Of a stretch of 64,000 bases of DNA, positions 21,387-32,319 are shown piece after piece. The stretch is taken from the NCBI GenBank assembly GCA_917880885.1, contig OU862915.1, positions 36,960,676 to 37,024,675 of the forward strand. Reading direction: 5' to 3'. The notes under the pieces are model-generated. The model was not told the origin of the DNA. It was given only the letters and a program-made list of their open reading frames with translations, and did not search any database. Position 1 is the first letter of the stretch. Each line of letters opens with the position of its first letter. Both the position numbers and the translations under genes were made by a program. The DNA comes from Limnephilus marmoratus. Taxonomy: Eukaryota > Arthropoda > Insecta > Trichoptera > Limnephilidae.

Positions 21387-24300
21387 ATGGATCTCAAAAC
21401 ATTAGTGGCCCAGAGGGGAATCTGTAAAGCTAAATTAACTCGATTCAACGAATACATCCAAGGAAATAATTTGTCGCAATCTGAAATTGAAGTCAGGTTA
21501 AAGAAACTCGAACCAATTTTAGATTCTTTCGATATAATCCAAGATCAAATTGAAGCGCTTTCAGCGGACGAATTGGCTAAACCATTGGAAAGGCAAGCAT
21601 TTGAAAATTCCTACTATAGTCTTGTTGCCAAGGCTAAAGATAAATTGTTAATTAAGGTTCCGAATGCAATTTCACACAATATTAGATTGCCTATTTTAGA
21701 GTTGCCTAAATTCGACGGCTCCTATGAAAAGTGGTTAAATTTTAGAGATACTTTTGTAGCTCTGGTTGAAAATAACCCATCCTTAGAAATTATTCAAAAA
21801 TTGTATTATCTGCGATCATGCCTGGAAGGTGACGCGGCTAAATTATTGATATCATTGCCAAATCACCAAGACAATTATTACACGGCCTGGGAAATGTTGA
21901 CCAGCCGATACCAAAATACAAAATTTATTATACATAAGCACGTGGAAGCATTATTCAAATTGCCTGAAATAAAATTTGAAAATTCCACAGCATTAAGGAA
22001 TCTTATTGATGAATCCGAATTACATTTAAAATCGTTGAATAATTTAAATATACCCACCGAAAATTGGGATATTATTTTAATATATTTATTGTCACATAAA
22101 CTAGATAGCGAAACTCGAAATCATTGGGAAACATTTGCAACCAAAGATAACCTACCTACATATAAGGAGTTTATAAAATATTTATCAGATCGCGTCCAGA
22201 TTTTAGAATTTGCCGGGATTACTGAAGCAAAGGTTAATCAAAATAAAACATTCCCTGTCAAGTACAGAAAGGAAGCTATGATTTCATTAACGCCGCAAAT
22301 GATAAAATGTATTATTTGCAAAGGCGATCATAGGATTTATAATTGTAAAAAATTCTTAATATTAAATGCTAAGGATCGAATTATAAAGATACGTCATTTA
22401 GGTGCTTGCTTGAAATGTTTGTGCCTAGGTCATAAACTAAAGGAATGTAAAAGTAAATACAACTGTCGAATATGCGAAAATAATTCGCACAATACATTGT
22501 TACATTTAAAAAAGGAAATAGATAATTCATCTCATAATAAGTCTCCTCAGAATAATGATACACAATCAACATCAAATAATGAAGTTTTAGTTACCAATCA
22601 TTCAGCGAAGGTATCTAATAATTTTATTTTGTTATCTACGGCCGTTATTAAAGTGTTGAATAATAATGGAAACTTAATTAAGGCAAGAGTATTATTGGAT
22701 AGCGGAGCGCAGTCTAATTTTATCTCAGAGAAATTCGAAGCTAGGTTGCAATTAAAACCCAAAAGTGCAAACATACCGATTACCGGAATACAAAACAGAA
22801 TATTGAATATTAAGAAAAGTGTAAATTTAAGGATTTTTTCAAGCTATTCACCTTATGAAAGAGACATAGAATGTCTCGTTTTGAAGGAAATAACGAGTAA
22901 TCTGCCGCAAATTTCTTTTCAGAAAAAGGATGCTAGCATACCTGATGGTCTACAGTTAGCGGATCCTACCTTCTACGAAACAGGCTCCATAGATATGCTA
23001 CTCGGAGCGGAAATCTTTTGGGAAATTTTGAAACAAGATCAACTACGAAATGGAGACTCAGGACCTGTACTGCAGAGAACGGAATTCGGGTGGCTGGTGT
23101 CAGGACCTATCGTCACAACAAAAACAAAAAGGCCAGTAAAATCTTGTCACCTATCATTAAATATATTACATAAACAAATGGAAAACTTCTGGAAATTAGA
23201 AGAATTCCCGCCGGTGAAGCACCGGAGCCATGAGGAGCGAGCGTGCGAGGAAATGTTCAAGGACACGCATAAAAGAAATGACGAAGGTCGTTTTATGGTA
23301 AGCTTACCGCAGCGCCCCTGTGTTAAACAGTTAGGCGAAACACTGCCTATGGCAGAAAGGAGACTTTGCAATTTGCAAAAGAAATTTTCTTCAAATCCTG
23401 ACCTGATGAAAAAATATAAAGAATTTATGCAGGAATACATAGACTTGGGTCATATGACCCGGTGCGAGGCACCTTCTAATGAAAAAAAATATTATTATTT
23501 ACCACATCATGCAGTAATAAAAGAATCGAGCACTACCACGAATACTCGAGTAGTATTTGACGGTTCTGCAAAATCATCCACTGGTATATCCTTAAACGAT
23601 GCGCTCATGATAGGACCTGTTTTACAGAAAGATTTAGCTGCACAATTGATATGTTTCAGAAAGCACCAGTACGTGATAACAGCAGATATAGAGAAAATGT
23701 ACAGACAGATATTGGTGCGACCCGAAGACAGGGATCTACAGCGTATAATATGGAAAAATTTCCCGGAGGAGGAAATTCAGCATTATCAGCTTAACACCGT
23801 TACCTACGGTCTGGGGCCGTCATCATTTTTGGCAACTAGATGCCTTGAGCAGTTGGGAAATGAAAATATGTCATCAAACCACAAGGTCAGTCAGATTATA
23901 AAGAATAATTTTTACATGGATGATTTGCTTACTGGTGATGAAACAGAAGAAAGCTGTTTATTAATTAAAGAGCAATTAATATCTATCATGGCATCCGCTG
24001 GAATGAACTTGAGAAAATGGCGATCAAATTTGCCCTCATTATGTTCAAAGCAAGAAAGCATGTCGGATATGATTATTAGTACAGATTCAAATGACAGCAA
24101 AATATTAGGCTTGTCATGGAATAACCAACAGGATAATTTCTTATACACGGTGAAGTTAATAAAAAATCCAATTGTTAGCAAACGACAAATGCTATCAAGC
24201 ATTGCGTCCATATTTGACCCTTTAGGATTAATAGGTCCTGTCACTGTTGTTGCTAAATTGTTGATGCAAAAATTGTGGCAGACGAAGGTTCAGTGGGATG

Positions 24301-26501
24301 AGCCTATTCCACATGACATGTTGAAGACATGGGAAGCTTATGTGAGTGAACTGCCTCAATTAAATAATTTAAGAATAGGTAGAAAGATTCAATGTCAAGA
24401 TCATGTAAATTTACAGCTACATGGATTTTGTGATGCCTCAGAGAAGGCATATTCGGCCTGTGTCTACCTGATATCTACTGATAAATTGGGTAAGAGATAC
24501 TCCAATTTGATAATGTCCAAGTCACGGGTAGCACCTTTGAAAAGCGTGTCTCTACCCAAATTAGAATTATGTGGAGCTGTATTATTGACAAAGTTAGTGA
24601 ATTATATTAAAGAAGCTATATGTACACCGGATATACATACAACATACTGGTGCGATTCTCAAATAGTACTGTGCTGGGTCAGGGAGCAGCCTGCAAGATG
24701 GAACACTTTCGTTGCGAATCGGGTGGCGGAAATCCAGGAAACCAGTCAGCCGGAGCAATGGAAACATGTAAGGTCGGAAGACAATGCAGCAGATGTGCTC
24801 TCCAGAGGAACCGGTGTTTCACAATTGTTAATTTCCAGCATTTGGTGGCATGGTCCAGCTTGGCTGATACTGGATTCAGCGTGCTGGCCGAATGCTGACA
24901 CATTTTGTATTGATCCGCCAGAGATCAAGACAAGCTCGGTTCTGTTGTCTGCAGTGAAACAGGACTGGGACATTTTTAATAGATATTCTAGTTTTTCCAA
25001 ATTACAAAGAGTAACGGCATACATTATTAGATTTCAGTTTAATTGTAAAAACCCTTTGCAGCGCCGCTATGGTAAATTAACAGTTAGTGAGTTGGAAAAT
25101 TCAGTAAATAAATTAATATCTCGGGCGCAATCATACTGTTTCAGCGTCGAAATTCGAGCTTTAAATAATGGCAGTAATATACCTAGAAATAGTTTTTTAA
25201 AATCATTAGATCCTTTTATTGAAAGGGATCTAATTCGAGTGGGGGGAAGACTCTCCAAAGGTAAAATGGTAGATGAAAACCAGCAGCACCCAATTATATT
25301 ACCTTCACATCATAAAATAACAGAGCTAATTGTAAGACACTATCATTACTTGAACTTACACTCGGGAACGCAGTCATTATTGGCGTTGATTAGAATGAAA
25401 TTTTGGCCGATTAAGGGAAAGAATGTAGTAAAAAGGATAATTAAAAAATGTATAATTTGTTATAGATGCAATCCCAAACCAGAACAGCAGTTGATGGCCG
25501 ACCTACCAGCTGAAAGAATAACTGAATGCCGGGCATTTCAAAATACGGCAGTCGATTATTCCGGTCCAATACTGATAAAATCGGGTATTCACAGAAAAAC
25601 CCATAGCGTTAAATCATATATTTGCTTATTTGTATGCATGGCATCTAAGGCAGTGCACTTAGAAGTTGTGCTGTCTTTGAGCGCAGAAAGTTTTTTAAAC
25701 GCTTTGAAACGATTTATCTCGCGTCGTGGTAGACCAAGTAAAATGTTCTCAGACAATGCAACCAATTTTAAAGCGGCTAATAATGAATTAAAGGAAATTT
25801 ATAATTTTTTAAATATGTCCAATGATAAAATTGATAAATATTTATCCACATTAGGTATTCAGTGGAGATTTATACCGCCTCGTGCCCCGAACTTTGGGGG
25901 GCTATGGGAAGCCGGGATAAAATCAGTTAAACATCACTTAAAAAGAATAACAAGTATCGCTTCATTAACGTACGAAGAAATTAGTACGGTGTTATGTCAA
26001 ATTGAATCTTGCTTAAACTCCAGGCCACTGACTCCCTTATCAAATGACCCTTATGACCTTAATCCCTTGACCCCTGGTCACTTTCTCATAGGAACTAGTA
26101 TGGCAGCGATTCCAGAGCAAAATTTGGAACATATCACGTTCAATCGATTAAATAATTACCAAAAACTAATACAAATTGTTCAAATGTTTTGGTCGAGGTG
26201 GCGGAAGGAGTACCTGGCAGAGCTACAAACCAGGAACAAATGGACTAACAGGAGTCAAGGACAGTTACAGCCTGGCGACATGGTAATACTGAAGGAGGAC
26301 AACGTCCCTTCTTGCTACTGGAGGCTGGGACGGGTGAGCGCCGTACATCCTGGCGCTGATGGACGAGTTCGCGTGGCGACCATCATCACTTCGAAGGGCA
26401 TAATCCAGAGGGCCATTTCAAAATTATGTCTGCTACCAATAGAAGACAACGGACCCGACGCAAATGATGTTCATACAAAAACTGATGAAGAAAATAATTG
26501 A
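21387..26501 (+). CDS. BEL/Pao Gag-Pol polyprotein
   Basis: The 1704-residue protein starts at an ATG in AAAATGG context. In order it has: a DUF1759-type Gag region (about residues 95-240, LPILELPKFDGSYEKW); two cysteine-rich knuckles (near 308 and 341); an aspartic protease (LLDSGAQSNF near 435); a reverse transcriptase with VITADIEKMYRQI and catalytic YMDD (near 841); an RNase H-like region (GFCDASEKAYSA near 1013, EDNAADVLSRG); an H2C2 zinc-binding integrase N-terminus (CIICYRCNP); an integrase core with SDNATNF (near 1455) and GGLWEAGIK (near 1505); and a DUF5641-type tail. Length and order match full BEL/Pao elements, and no envelope frame follows. It makes virus-like particles and copies the element by reverse transcription. 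All key catalytic motifs appear intact. Confidence 0.96.
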   Translation: MDLKTLVAQRGICKAKLTRFNEYIQGNNLSQSEIEVRLKKLEPILDSFDIIQDQIEALSADELAKPLERQAFENSYYSLVAKAKDKLLIKVPNAISHNIRLPILELPKFDGSYEKWLNFRDTFVALVENNPSLEIIQKLYYLRSCLEGDAAKLLISLPNHQDNYYTAWEMLTSRYQNTKFIIHKHVEALFKLPEIKFENSTALRNLIDESELHLKSLNNLNIPTENWDIILIYLLSHKLDSETRNHWETFATKDNLPTYKEFIKYLSDRVQILEFAGITEAKVNQNKTFPVKYRKEAMISLTPQMIKCIICKGDHRIYNCKKFLILNAKDRIIKIRHLGACLKCLCLGHKLKECKSKYNCRICENNSHNTLLHLKKEIDNSSHNKSPQNNDTQSTSNNEVLVTNHSAKVSNNFILLSTAVIKVLNNNGNLIKARVLLDSGAQSNFISEKFEARLQLKPKSANIPITGIQNRILNIKKSVNLRIFSSYSPYERDIECLVLKEITSNLPQISFQKKDASIPDGLQLADPTFYETGSIDMLLGAEIFWEILKQDQLRNGDSGPVLQRTEFGWLVSGPIVTTKTKRPVKSCHLSLNILHKQMENFWKLEEFPPVKHRSHEERACEEMFKDTHKRNDEGRFMVSLPQRPCVKQLGETLPMAERRLCNLQKKFSSNPDLMKKYKEFMQEYIDLGHMTRCEAPSNEKKYYYLPHHAVIKESSTTTNTRVVFDGSAKSSTGISLNDALMIGPVLQKDLAAQLICFRKHQYVITADIEKMYRQILVRPEDRDLQRIIWKNFPEEEIQHYQLNTVTYGLGPSSFLATRCLEQLGNENMSSNHKVSQIIKNNFYMDDLLTGDETEESCLLIKEQLISIMASAGMNLRKWRSNLPSLCSKQESMSDMIISTDSNDSKILGLSWNNQQDNFLYTVKLIKNPIVSKRQMLSSIASIFDPLGLIGPVTVVAKLLMQKLWQTKVQWDEPIPHDMLKTWEAYVSELPQLNNLRIGRKIQCQDHVNLQLHGFCDASEKAYSACVYLISTDKLGKRYSNLIMSKSRVAPLKSVSLPKLELCGAVLLTKLVNYIKEAICTPDIHTTYWCDSQIVLCWVREQPARWNTFVANRVAEIQETSQPEQWKHVRSEDNAADVLSRGTGVSQLLISSIWWHGPAWLILDSACWPNADTFCIDPPEIKTSSVLLSAVKQDWDIFNRYSSFSKLQRVTAYIIRFQFNCKNPLQRRYGKLTVSELENSVNKLISRAQSYCFSVEIRALNNGSNIPRNSFLKSLDPFIERDLIRVGGRLSKGKMVDENQQHPIILPSHHKITELIVRHYHYLNLHSGTQSLLALIRMKFWPIKGKNVVKRIIKKCIICYRCNPKPEQQLMADLPAERITECRAFQNTAVDYSGPILIKSGIHRKTHSVKSYICLFVCMASKAVHLEVVLSLSAESFLNALKRFISRRGRPSKMFSDNATNFKAANNELKEIYNFLNMSNDKIDKYLSTLGIQWRFIPPRAPNFGGLWEAGIKSVKHHLKRITSIASLTYEEISTVLCQIESCLNSRPLTPLSNDPYDLNPLTPGHFLIGTSMAAIPEQNLEHITFNRLNNYQKLIQIVQMFWSRWRKEYLAELQTRNKWTNRSQGQLQPGDMVILKEDNVPSCYWRLGRVSAVHPGADGRVRVATIITSKGIIQRAISKLCLLPIEDNGPDANDVHTKTDEENN

Positions 26502-27086
26502 AGGTTCCACAAGAAAAAACTCGACGCAGAAATCTAATAAACTTCCCGCAAGTAAAACCAAGTGGCAGTGAAAATTTATTTTCTAAAAAAGTTATTTTAA
26601 AAAAAAAAAAACAATGTTTCAAGATATAAATCAAGATTTAAATAATTAATTTAAAGCAAAACTACAAATTTAATTTAAATCAAAAACAGCAAGAGGCTTA
26701 AAATTCAAATTTAAATATCAATTTTTCTACACACTTCAAGATTCAAGATGGAACCATATCCGAACATTCAAACCTAGAAGGAAGACCAAGGAGCTTCGCA
26801 CGTCAAGATCTCAAGATTGCTATTTATTTATTTTTTATTGTTAAAATTATAAATTTTTGTTTTTAAATGAAGTTATAATGTTTATTAATAATTAGATTAT
26901 TATTAATAGTTCTTAGAAATAGGATAGTTTTTATTTGGAAATTTTTATGGTTTAGTTAAAGTTAAATTATTATTATTTTTTGTTTCTTCCAAATTGATTT
27001 TAGCATATGTTTATATTTAGGTGTTTGATTTTTTATCCTTATTTTGTTTTGATATTTTAGAAAAAGTGACCTCCGTTCCCTTTTTC

Positions 27087-27094
27087 GGGGGGAG
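27087..27094 (+). promoter_or_regulatory. Polypurine tract of the Pao element
   Basis: GGGGGGAG lies four bases before the 3' LTR and would prime plus-strand DNA synthesis. Between the stop codon and this tract there are about 580 bases of AT-rich untranslated sequence. Confidence 0.7.
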
Positions 27095-27098
27095 TATA

Positions 27099-27481
27099 TG
27101 TTAAGAAATTAAAGTTGATATTTAGTTGAGCAAGGGTTGAAATGTTTCTCCGCTTTTAACAAAGAGGTCAGGCATAGTTGTGGTTCGAGGATTTACACAT
27201 AGATGTCAGGGTTGGCTATAGTCTTCCCTCCCAAATGGACCCTGTTGTAAATTTATAAATAGGATGAATTCATTATTTTCTACCTCTTTCTGCATTAGTT
27301 TGCCTTTAAAAGGAAACGTTAGATTATCAGTCCGTTGGGGGGATTTAATAATTTATTTGGATTGGAATTGTTGTACATTATTGCCAATAAATTAATTTTG
27401 TATCTACCTTGAATTTCTTGTTGAAGTTTTTGAAGACCTAAAAACTTACATTATTTGATTAATCGAATCAAAACCCTAACA
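27099..27481 (+). repeat. BEL/Pao 3' LTR
   Basis: The 383 bp appear identical to the 5' LTR and are followed by the target duplication GTCAC. Confidence 0.95.
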
Positions 27482-27834
27482 GTCACAATTAAGTTGCGCA
27501 ACGTACTGAAATGTCGCTCAAGTACCTTTTTTCTTGATTTAATCGTGTTTGCGTTAATAAATAAAACAAGAGATTTCTAACTCGCGATCCATGCGTATAT
27601 TGTTTAATTTATTTATTAATATTGATATTTATAAAAAAATTGGAAATTTATATTATTTTTATCGGCCTTGTATTCCTTCCGGATCTCCACAATTTAACAC
27701 CGTCTTACCTATAATATACCTACATGCTTTTACAATACATACTTTTATTTACATTAGCTCCACTGAGTAGGCCCTGAGGAAAGTAATTTTCCTAAGGTTT
27801 CCCTGCGGAACAACACTTTACTTTACTTTATTAT

Positions 27835-28985
27835 GATTCACGAGCTGACTCATAGTGGAGTAAAATCTTTTTCATGTTCCGAATGCAGTTATACAAGTTA
27901 TTAAAGGGAAGATTTAAAAATCCACAGTATGATTCACAGAAGAGAAAAACCTTTTTCATGTCCTGATTGCAACTATTTGAGTCCTCAAAAGGGATATCTA
28001 AGAAGTCACTTGCTGACTCATACTGGAGAAAAGCCTTTTTCATTTTCCGACTGCAACTATTCATGTTCTACGAAGAGAAATCTAAAAATCACATGTTTAC
28101 CCACAATGAAGGAAAACCTTTTACATGTCCTGACTGCAACTATTCCACTTCTTGAAAAAAATTACTGAAACGGCACTTGCTAACTCACTGTGATGAAAAA
28201 CCTTTTTCTTGTCCCGACTGCGACTATTCATGCGCTATACAACGGTATCCAAAAATTCATATGCTTACCCATGAAAAAGGTTTTTGACCAACCTTTTTCA
28301 TGTCCTGACTGCAATTATGTTGTACAAAAGAACTTCTTAGAAATAATTTGCTAACTCAAAGTAACAAAACCTTTTGTATGTTTCTACTGCGACCATTCAT
28401 GTTCTACAGAGAGGCGCCAAAAAATCACACGTTTTCGCACAGCGAACATAAACCATTTTCCTATCCAGAATGTGGTTATACAAGTTCTCAAAAGGACAAT
28501 TTAAAAATCCACCGTATGATTCGCAGAAGAGAAAAACCTTTTTCGTGTCCTGACTGCAAATTTTCGTGTTCTCAAAAGGGATATCTAAGAAGTCACTTGC
28601 TGACTCAACTGATAGTGGAGAAAAATCTTTTTCATGCTCCGACTGCAACTATTCATGTACTACGAAGAAAAATCTAAAAAATCACATGTCTACCCACATT
28701 GGAGAAAAACCTTTTTCATGTCCTGATTGCAATTATTCTTCTTTTTCTTGTCCCTACTGCGACTGCAACTGCGACTACAGGGGCTACAAAACGGTACCTA
28801 AAAATTCACATTTTTACCCACACCTTTTTCATGTCCCGACAGCAATTATTCATGCTGTACAAAGGAACTTCTTAGAAATCTTTTGCTGACTCACAGTGAT
28901 ATAAAACCTCTTACATGTTTCTACTGCGACCATTCATGTTCCACAAAGAGGCTCATGTTCTGAGTGTAACTATATATGTACTACG
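27835..28985 (+). pseudogene. Degenerate C2H2 zinc-finger array
   Basis: About 13 units of 84 bases repeat the pattern C-x2-C-x12-H-x3-H with a GEKPF linker. Clear examples are EKPFSCPDCNYLS, HLLTHTGEKPF and HIGEKPFSCPDCNYS. Frameshifts, stops and lost cysteines or histidines break every long frame; the longest intact pieces are 27929-28168 and 28348-28677. A block of seven fingers is duplicated inside: the ATGATTC.CAGAAGAG at 27929 recurs at 28516, 587 bases on, close to 7 x 84. Functional arrays of this type bind DNA in the nucleus. This one is a pseudogene, and it lies between the TIRs of the element at 20208-29244. Confidence 0.85.
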
Positions 28986-29249
28986 AAAATTATATTTATG
29001 TATTATTATTATATTTTAGCAATAAACTAACCTGTGTGTAATAACTAAAAAACGTTGTTCTAACTAAAAATTTTCGTTTAATATTCATATATTATGTTCC
29101 AAAACTTTGCATCATTTTTTATTTTTTCTTTTGCGGTTTTTCAAATTTCGTTGGCATATTTTGGTTTCGCCTACTAGGCGCAACCGTAACGTTTCACAAG
29201 ACCCCCCTCCCCCCAAGAGCGTTACGTAATACTTGAACGGCCCCTTATC

Positions 29250-29920
29250 TACTTTTGTCTTATATATTTTTTCACTTTTTTCTAATTTTTACATTACTTA
29301 TATCTTATGGAATGTTATATTTAGAAATTATGTAAAAAAAATACTTTTGAAATGTATCAATAAATAATGGGAAAAAATAAAGAAAAAAAAATTAACAAAA
29401 GACAAACCACTTTTGACAGATGAGAAAACAGGAAGAGGTGATTAATAACTTAAAAGTATCATGAAAAAACAATTATAATAAATGAGATATACAAATTATT
29501 TTAGCGTAGGTATTTAAAAAATGCATTTATATATTAAGAAAGAATAACCAGAGAAAATGGGAAATATGTCATTTTTAAATCAAATTTTAGACTCCTTTCC
29601 ACAAAATATTATAGGTAATTTGATTTCAAAGATTGTTCTTTTATCTGGTAAAGGTATGTTTTAAATTTTGAGAAAAAATGTTTATTTTTAGTATAATAAG
29701 GTTATACCACAGGTCGTTGGCAGATTTGTTAAATTTTCAAACAAAATTTTGTATTATACAACACACATTTCAAATCATGCAATAAAATAAATCATTAAAT
29801 TATCTAAGAAAGTTGTGTTTCAGAATTTTTATTTGATTTTAAATAAAATCACTAAAAAAAGATCCGCGCACGTGTTTTGTGACGAAAATACTTCAGTTAT
29901 TTATTTACGGTCTTATAAAC
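29250..29920. other. Intergenic with a partial interspersed repeat
   Basis: The part at about 29400-29530 matches 3565-3690 in the same orientation (GATTAATAACTTAAAAGTATCA). The rest is AT-rich with no gene. Confidence 0.45.
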
Positions 29921-29931
29921 TAATATATTTA

Positions 29932-30069
29932 AGATATGATTTTAGATTTTCACGGCCATTTTTGTTATTTGTTTTTGGGGTGTTGCGCCGTGTTGCGCTA
30001 CCTCATCCATTAGCCAACGTTTCGGACAGCGTTACAGCAACACGGCATAACACCCCAAGAACAAATAAC
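29932..30069 (+). mobile_element. Palindromic A-tailed element, copy 2 (shortened)
   Basis: It has the same head as copies 1 and 3 (GATTTTCACGGCC) and the same GGGGTGTTGCGCCGTGTTGC arm. Most of the second arm and the central minisatellite are deleted. A likely 7-bp duplication, ATATTTA, flanks it (29925-29931 and 30070-30076). Confidence 0.65.
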
Positions 30070-30076
30070 ATATTTA

Positions 30077-30541
30077 CGTTTTTTTTACATTCTTATTTTG
30101 CTTAGACATTATTGAATAATTATAAATAATTATGATCAAAAAATAATTACAAAAAGTTCATAATTTTAATAGTTTTATCATCACGCCTTTAATCATTTTT
30201 GGATGTAGGTATAAATTTACGCAAATAATGAATGAAATAAAATCGATATTGAGTTATAATTTTAAAAAGCTGGTACGGAGAAAAACTAATCTTTCTCATT
30301 GGAACCGCCCTGTACGATCGTAAGAACATCTTTCGACGAAATTTGGATTCTCGGCCGCTGGTTGGTTAAAGGCCCTTCAAAAAATTTAAAATAAATAAAA
30401 ATTATCAATTAAATTATAATAAATGTAAATAATAATATGGAAATACATTTAAGAGCAGACGGCTATTATATTTTTGTTAATTTTAATCTCATCCTGAAGA
30501 AGAATGATTTTCTTTTGAAACATGTAGAAAATTTTCATTAG
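30077..30541. other. Intergenic, no gene recognised
   Basis: AT-rich. TCCTGAAGAAGAATGATT and GAAACATGTAGAAAA near 30490-30530 resemble phrases of the interspersed repeat at 3420 read in reverse, but the match is weak. Confidence 0.4.
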
Positions 30542-30551
30542 TAATGGTGTT

Positions 30552-30772
30552 GCACACGTTTTAAATTTTCAAGGCCAAAAGAATTTTCGTTATTTGTTTG
30601 TAGGGTGTTTTGCTACCTCCTTCTTTAGCCAACTTTTAGGACAGCGTCGTAGTATCCGGTACCGGATCTGCCGATCTGCCCTGATGATGAACACTGCAAC
30701 GCTGTCCGAAACGTTGGCTAAAGAAGGAGGTAGCGCAACACGGCGTAACACCCCAAAAACAAATAACGAAAA
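30552..30772 (+). mobile_element. Palindromic A-tailed element, copy 3
   Basis: It is flanked by a perfect 10-bp duplication, TAATGGTGTT (30542-30551 and 30773-30782). The head is TTTTCAAGGCCAAAAG, then inverted arms from TTATTTGTTTGTAGGGTGT to ACACCCCAAAAACAAATAA, with the GATCTGCC centre. It ends in a short A tail (CGAAAA). It is in the opposite orientation to copy 1. Confidence 0.75.
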
Positions 30773-30864
30773 TAATGGTGTTTTACAAATTTGATTTGTT
30801 TTCACTTAATGTAACATAACTGAAAAACAAATAATGTTTTTAGAAGGCGGTGAGGACATTTATT

Positions 30865-31000
30865 TTATTTATAAGGTGCCTACATTTAAGTAACTAAGGT
30901 CAACACATATTTTTTAAAGTACCTGGCTCACTAGGGACTGTGTCAAGACCTTAGATGAATCATCGAGACAAGCATGTTTACAAACATTTTATATTAACAA
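30865..31000 (-). pseudogene. Non-LTR retrotransposon 3' end, relic
   Basis: The minus-strand tail AAATAAAATAAATGTCC and the preceding GACACAGTCCCTAGTGAGCC-type sequence resemble the 3' region of the copy ending at 19980. No coding sequence remains. Confidence 0.5.
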
Positions 31001-31039
31001 TAAGTGCATTTTTTAACAAGTTCTAAACAAAAATTTATT

Positions 31040-31400
31040 AAACTTCATGAATTTTTTAAAAATTATATTTATATGAAACGACCAAAAAGTGAGGTGATAG
31101 TAACGTTTATAATACATTTGTGTAATAAAATATGTCTGTGTTTTATTTTTATTTTTTTTTACCAATAATTTTTAGAAATAGCGTAAGGTGAGCAATTTTT
31201 AAAACTTTTTTGACATGCAAGCAATTTTTTTATATTTTAAAAATTCTATGTTTGTTTTGGGTTTAGTTTTCGGTTATGTTTAGAAATATTCATTTATTTG
31301 CATTTAATTGTAAAGCGGAAATATTTTGACCATCTGAAAAATATAAAAAAATTTCTGAAGGTTTAATGAAGTTTCTTTGTTCAACTGCTGTATTTGTTTT
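31040..31400 (+). repeat. Diverged interspersed repeat, copy B
   Basis: Inverted counterpart of 634-1140; see the shared landmarks listed there. Confidence 0.55.
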
Positions 31401-32319
31401 AGGTGTTTGCAAGAGGTTCATTGGTTTTACGCCGTTGTTTCGTTTGTTTTCGAAAAAAATACTCGGTTTATTTAAGAGAGATAGGTTAAAATAGTTTTTG
31501 TGTACATTTGTCGAACATCAATTTCTCAAAATTTGTTAAAAATACTGTACGAAACAAGTGGGCGTTTGTACAATACTGTATCTCTGAAAGGTGCCGTACA
31601 CATTTTTCACGTAAAAAGCCTTTCACAGAGTTACGCAGAGATCAAAGGATCACTTATGATCTTCATCTCCCAAATATGGGAAAAATATGAATTTAGTACT
31701 GAATTAAAACACTTGAAAATAGGTTTGAACTAGTAGACTTCGTTTCTAGGTGTAATCAACCATTTTCTTGGTGGTGATCATTGCTGTCTGCAGTTTCTGG
31801 TGGAAGCATTACGTCGTTATTCACATTGCTTTTCGAGTCCGATTTTATTTCCGCATGTATTTATTATCAACTGCGTTTATGTTTTCAATTGATATGTAAA
31901 TTGAAGAACATAATAGCGGTTTTCACATCGATTGGAGGATGCTCCAAACGCACAGCGTTTTGTTAGCCAGGGAAGGGATAATGTGCATGGTACTGTGTGG
32001 GAACGTAAATTGTAATTTCGACTTTTTTAGTTGTCTCATTTGCTTTCGTGCTCTCATTCAATACACACTGATTTCTTTGACATGTTCGATACAAATACCT
32101 TTATCATAATTCTTAATTTGTAAAAATTAATGTTTTTTTGTTTGCCCTTATGCGTACCTGAGAGTTCATTTGAAATGATTATATTGATACTAATTTCAAA
32201 TTAGTATTAATATTATTATTTCCGATTAGTTTAGAAGCGCATAAGAGTAAACAATGTAGGTGTTCGACAAATTTACACACAAACCATTTTAACAAAATTA
32301 ACAATATTTATATTGATTT
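31401..32319. other. Intergenic, no gene recognised
   Basis: Several open stretches of 60-77 codons overlap in different frames (31500-31966, plus). None shows a domain, splice-border pattern or repeat match that I can support. Confidence 0.4.

Larger units (their letters stand above)
20357..27481 (+). mobile_element. Complete BEL/Pao LTR retrotransposon
   Basis: The element is 7125 bp with two 383-bp LTRs that look identical by eye. It is flanked by the 5-bp duplication GTCAC (20352-20356 and 27482-27486). It has a tRNA primer site, a purine tract and one long gag-pol frame. Identical LTRs and an unbroken frame indicate a recent insertion that could still be active. It inserted inside the TIR-bounded element at 20208-29244. 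Confidence 0.95.
20208..29244. mobile_element. DNA transposon with G-rich TIRs and TTA duplication (PIF/Harbinger-like), carrying zinc-finger sequence
   Basis: The left end GGGGGTGTTCAAGTAGTACG and the inverse of the right end, GGGGCCGTTCAAGTATTACG, match over about 26 bases through GTAACGC. Both are flanked by TTA (20205-20207 and 29245-29247). A 3-bp TTA/TAA duplication with G-rich ends is the PIF/Harbinger pattern. Removing the Pao insertion leaves about 1.9 kb with no transposase but a broken C2H2 zinc-finger array. It would be non-autonomous. The two ends could belong to different copies, but the matching TTA argues for one element. A C18 run is at 20252-20269. Confidence 0.65.

Noticed and set aside
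27929..28677. Functional zinc-finger gene
   Set aside because: Every frame breaks within a few fingers by frameshift or stop, and key cysteines and histidines are lost in several units.
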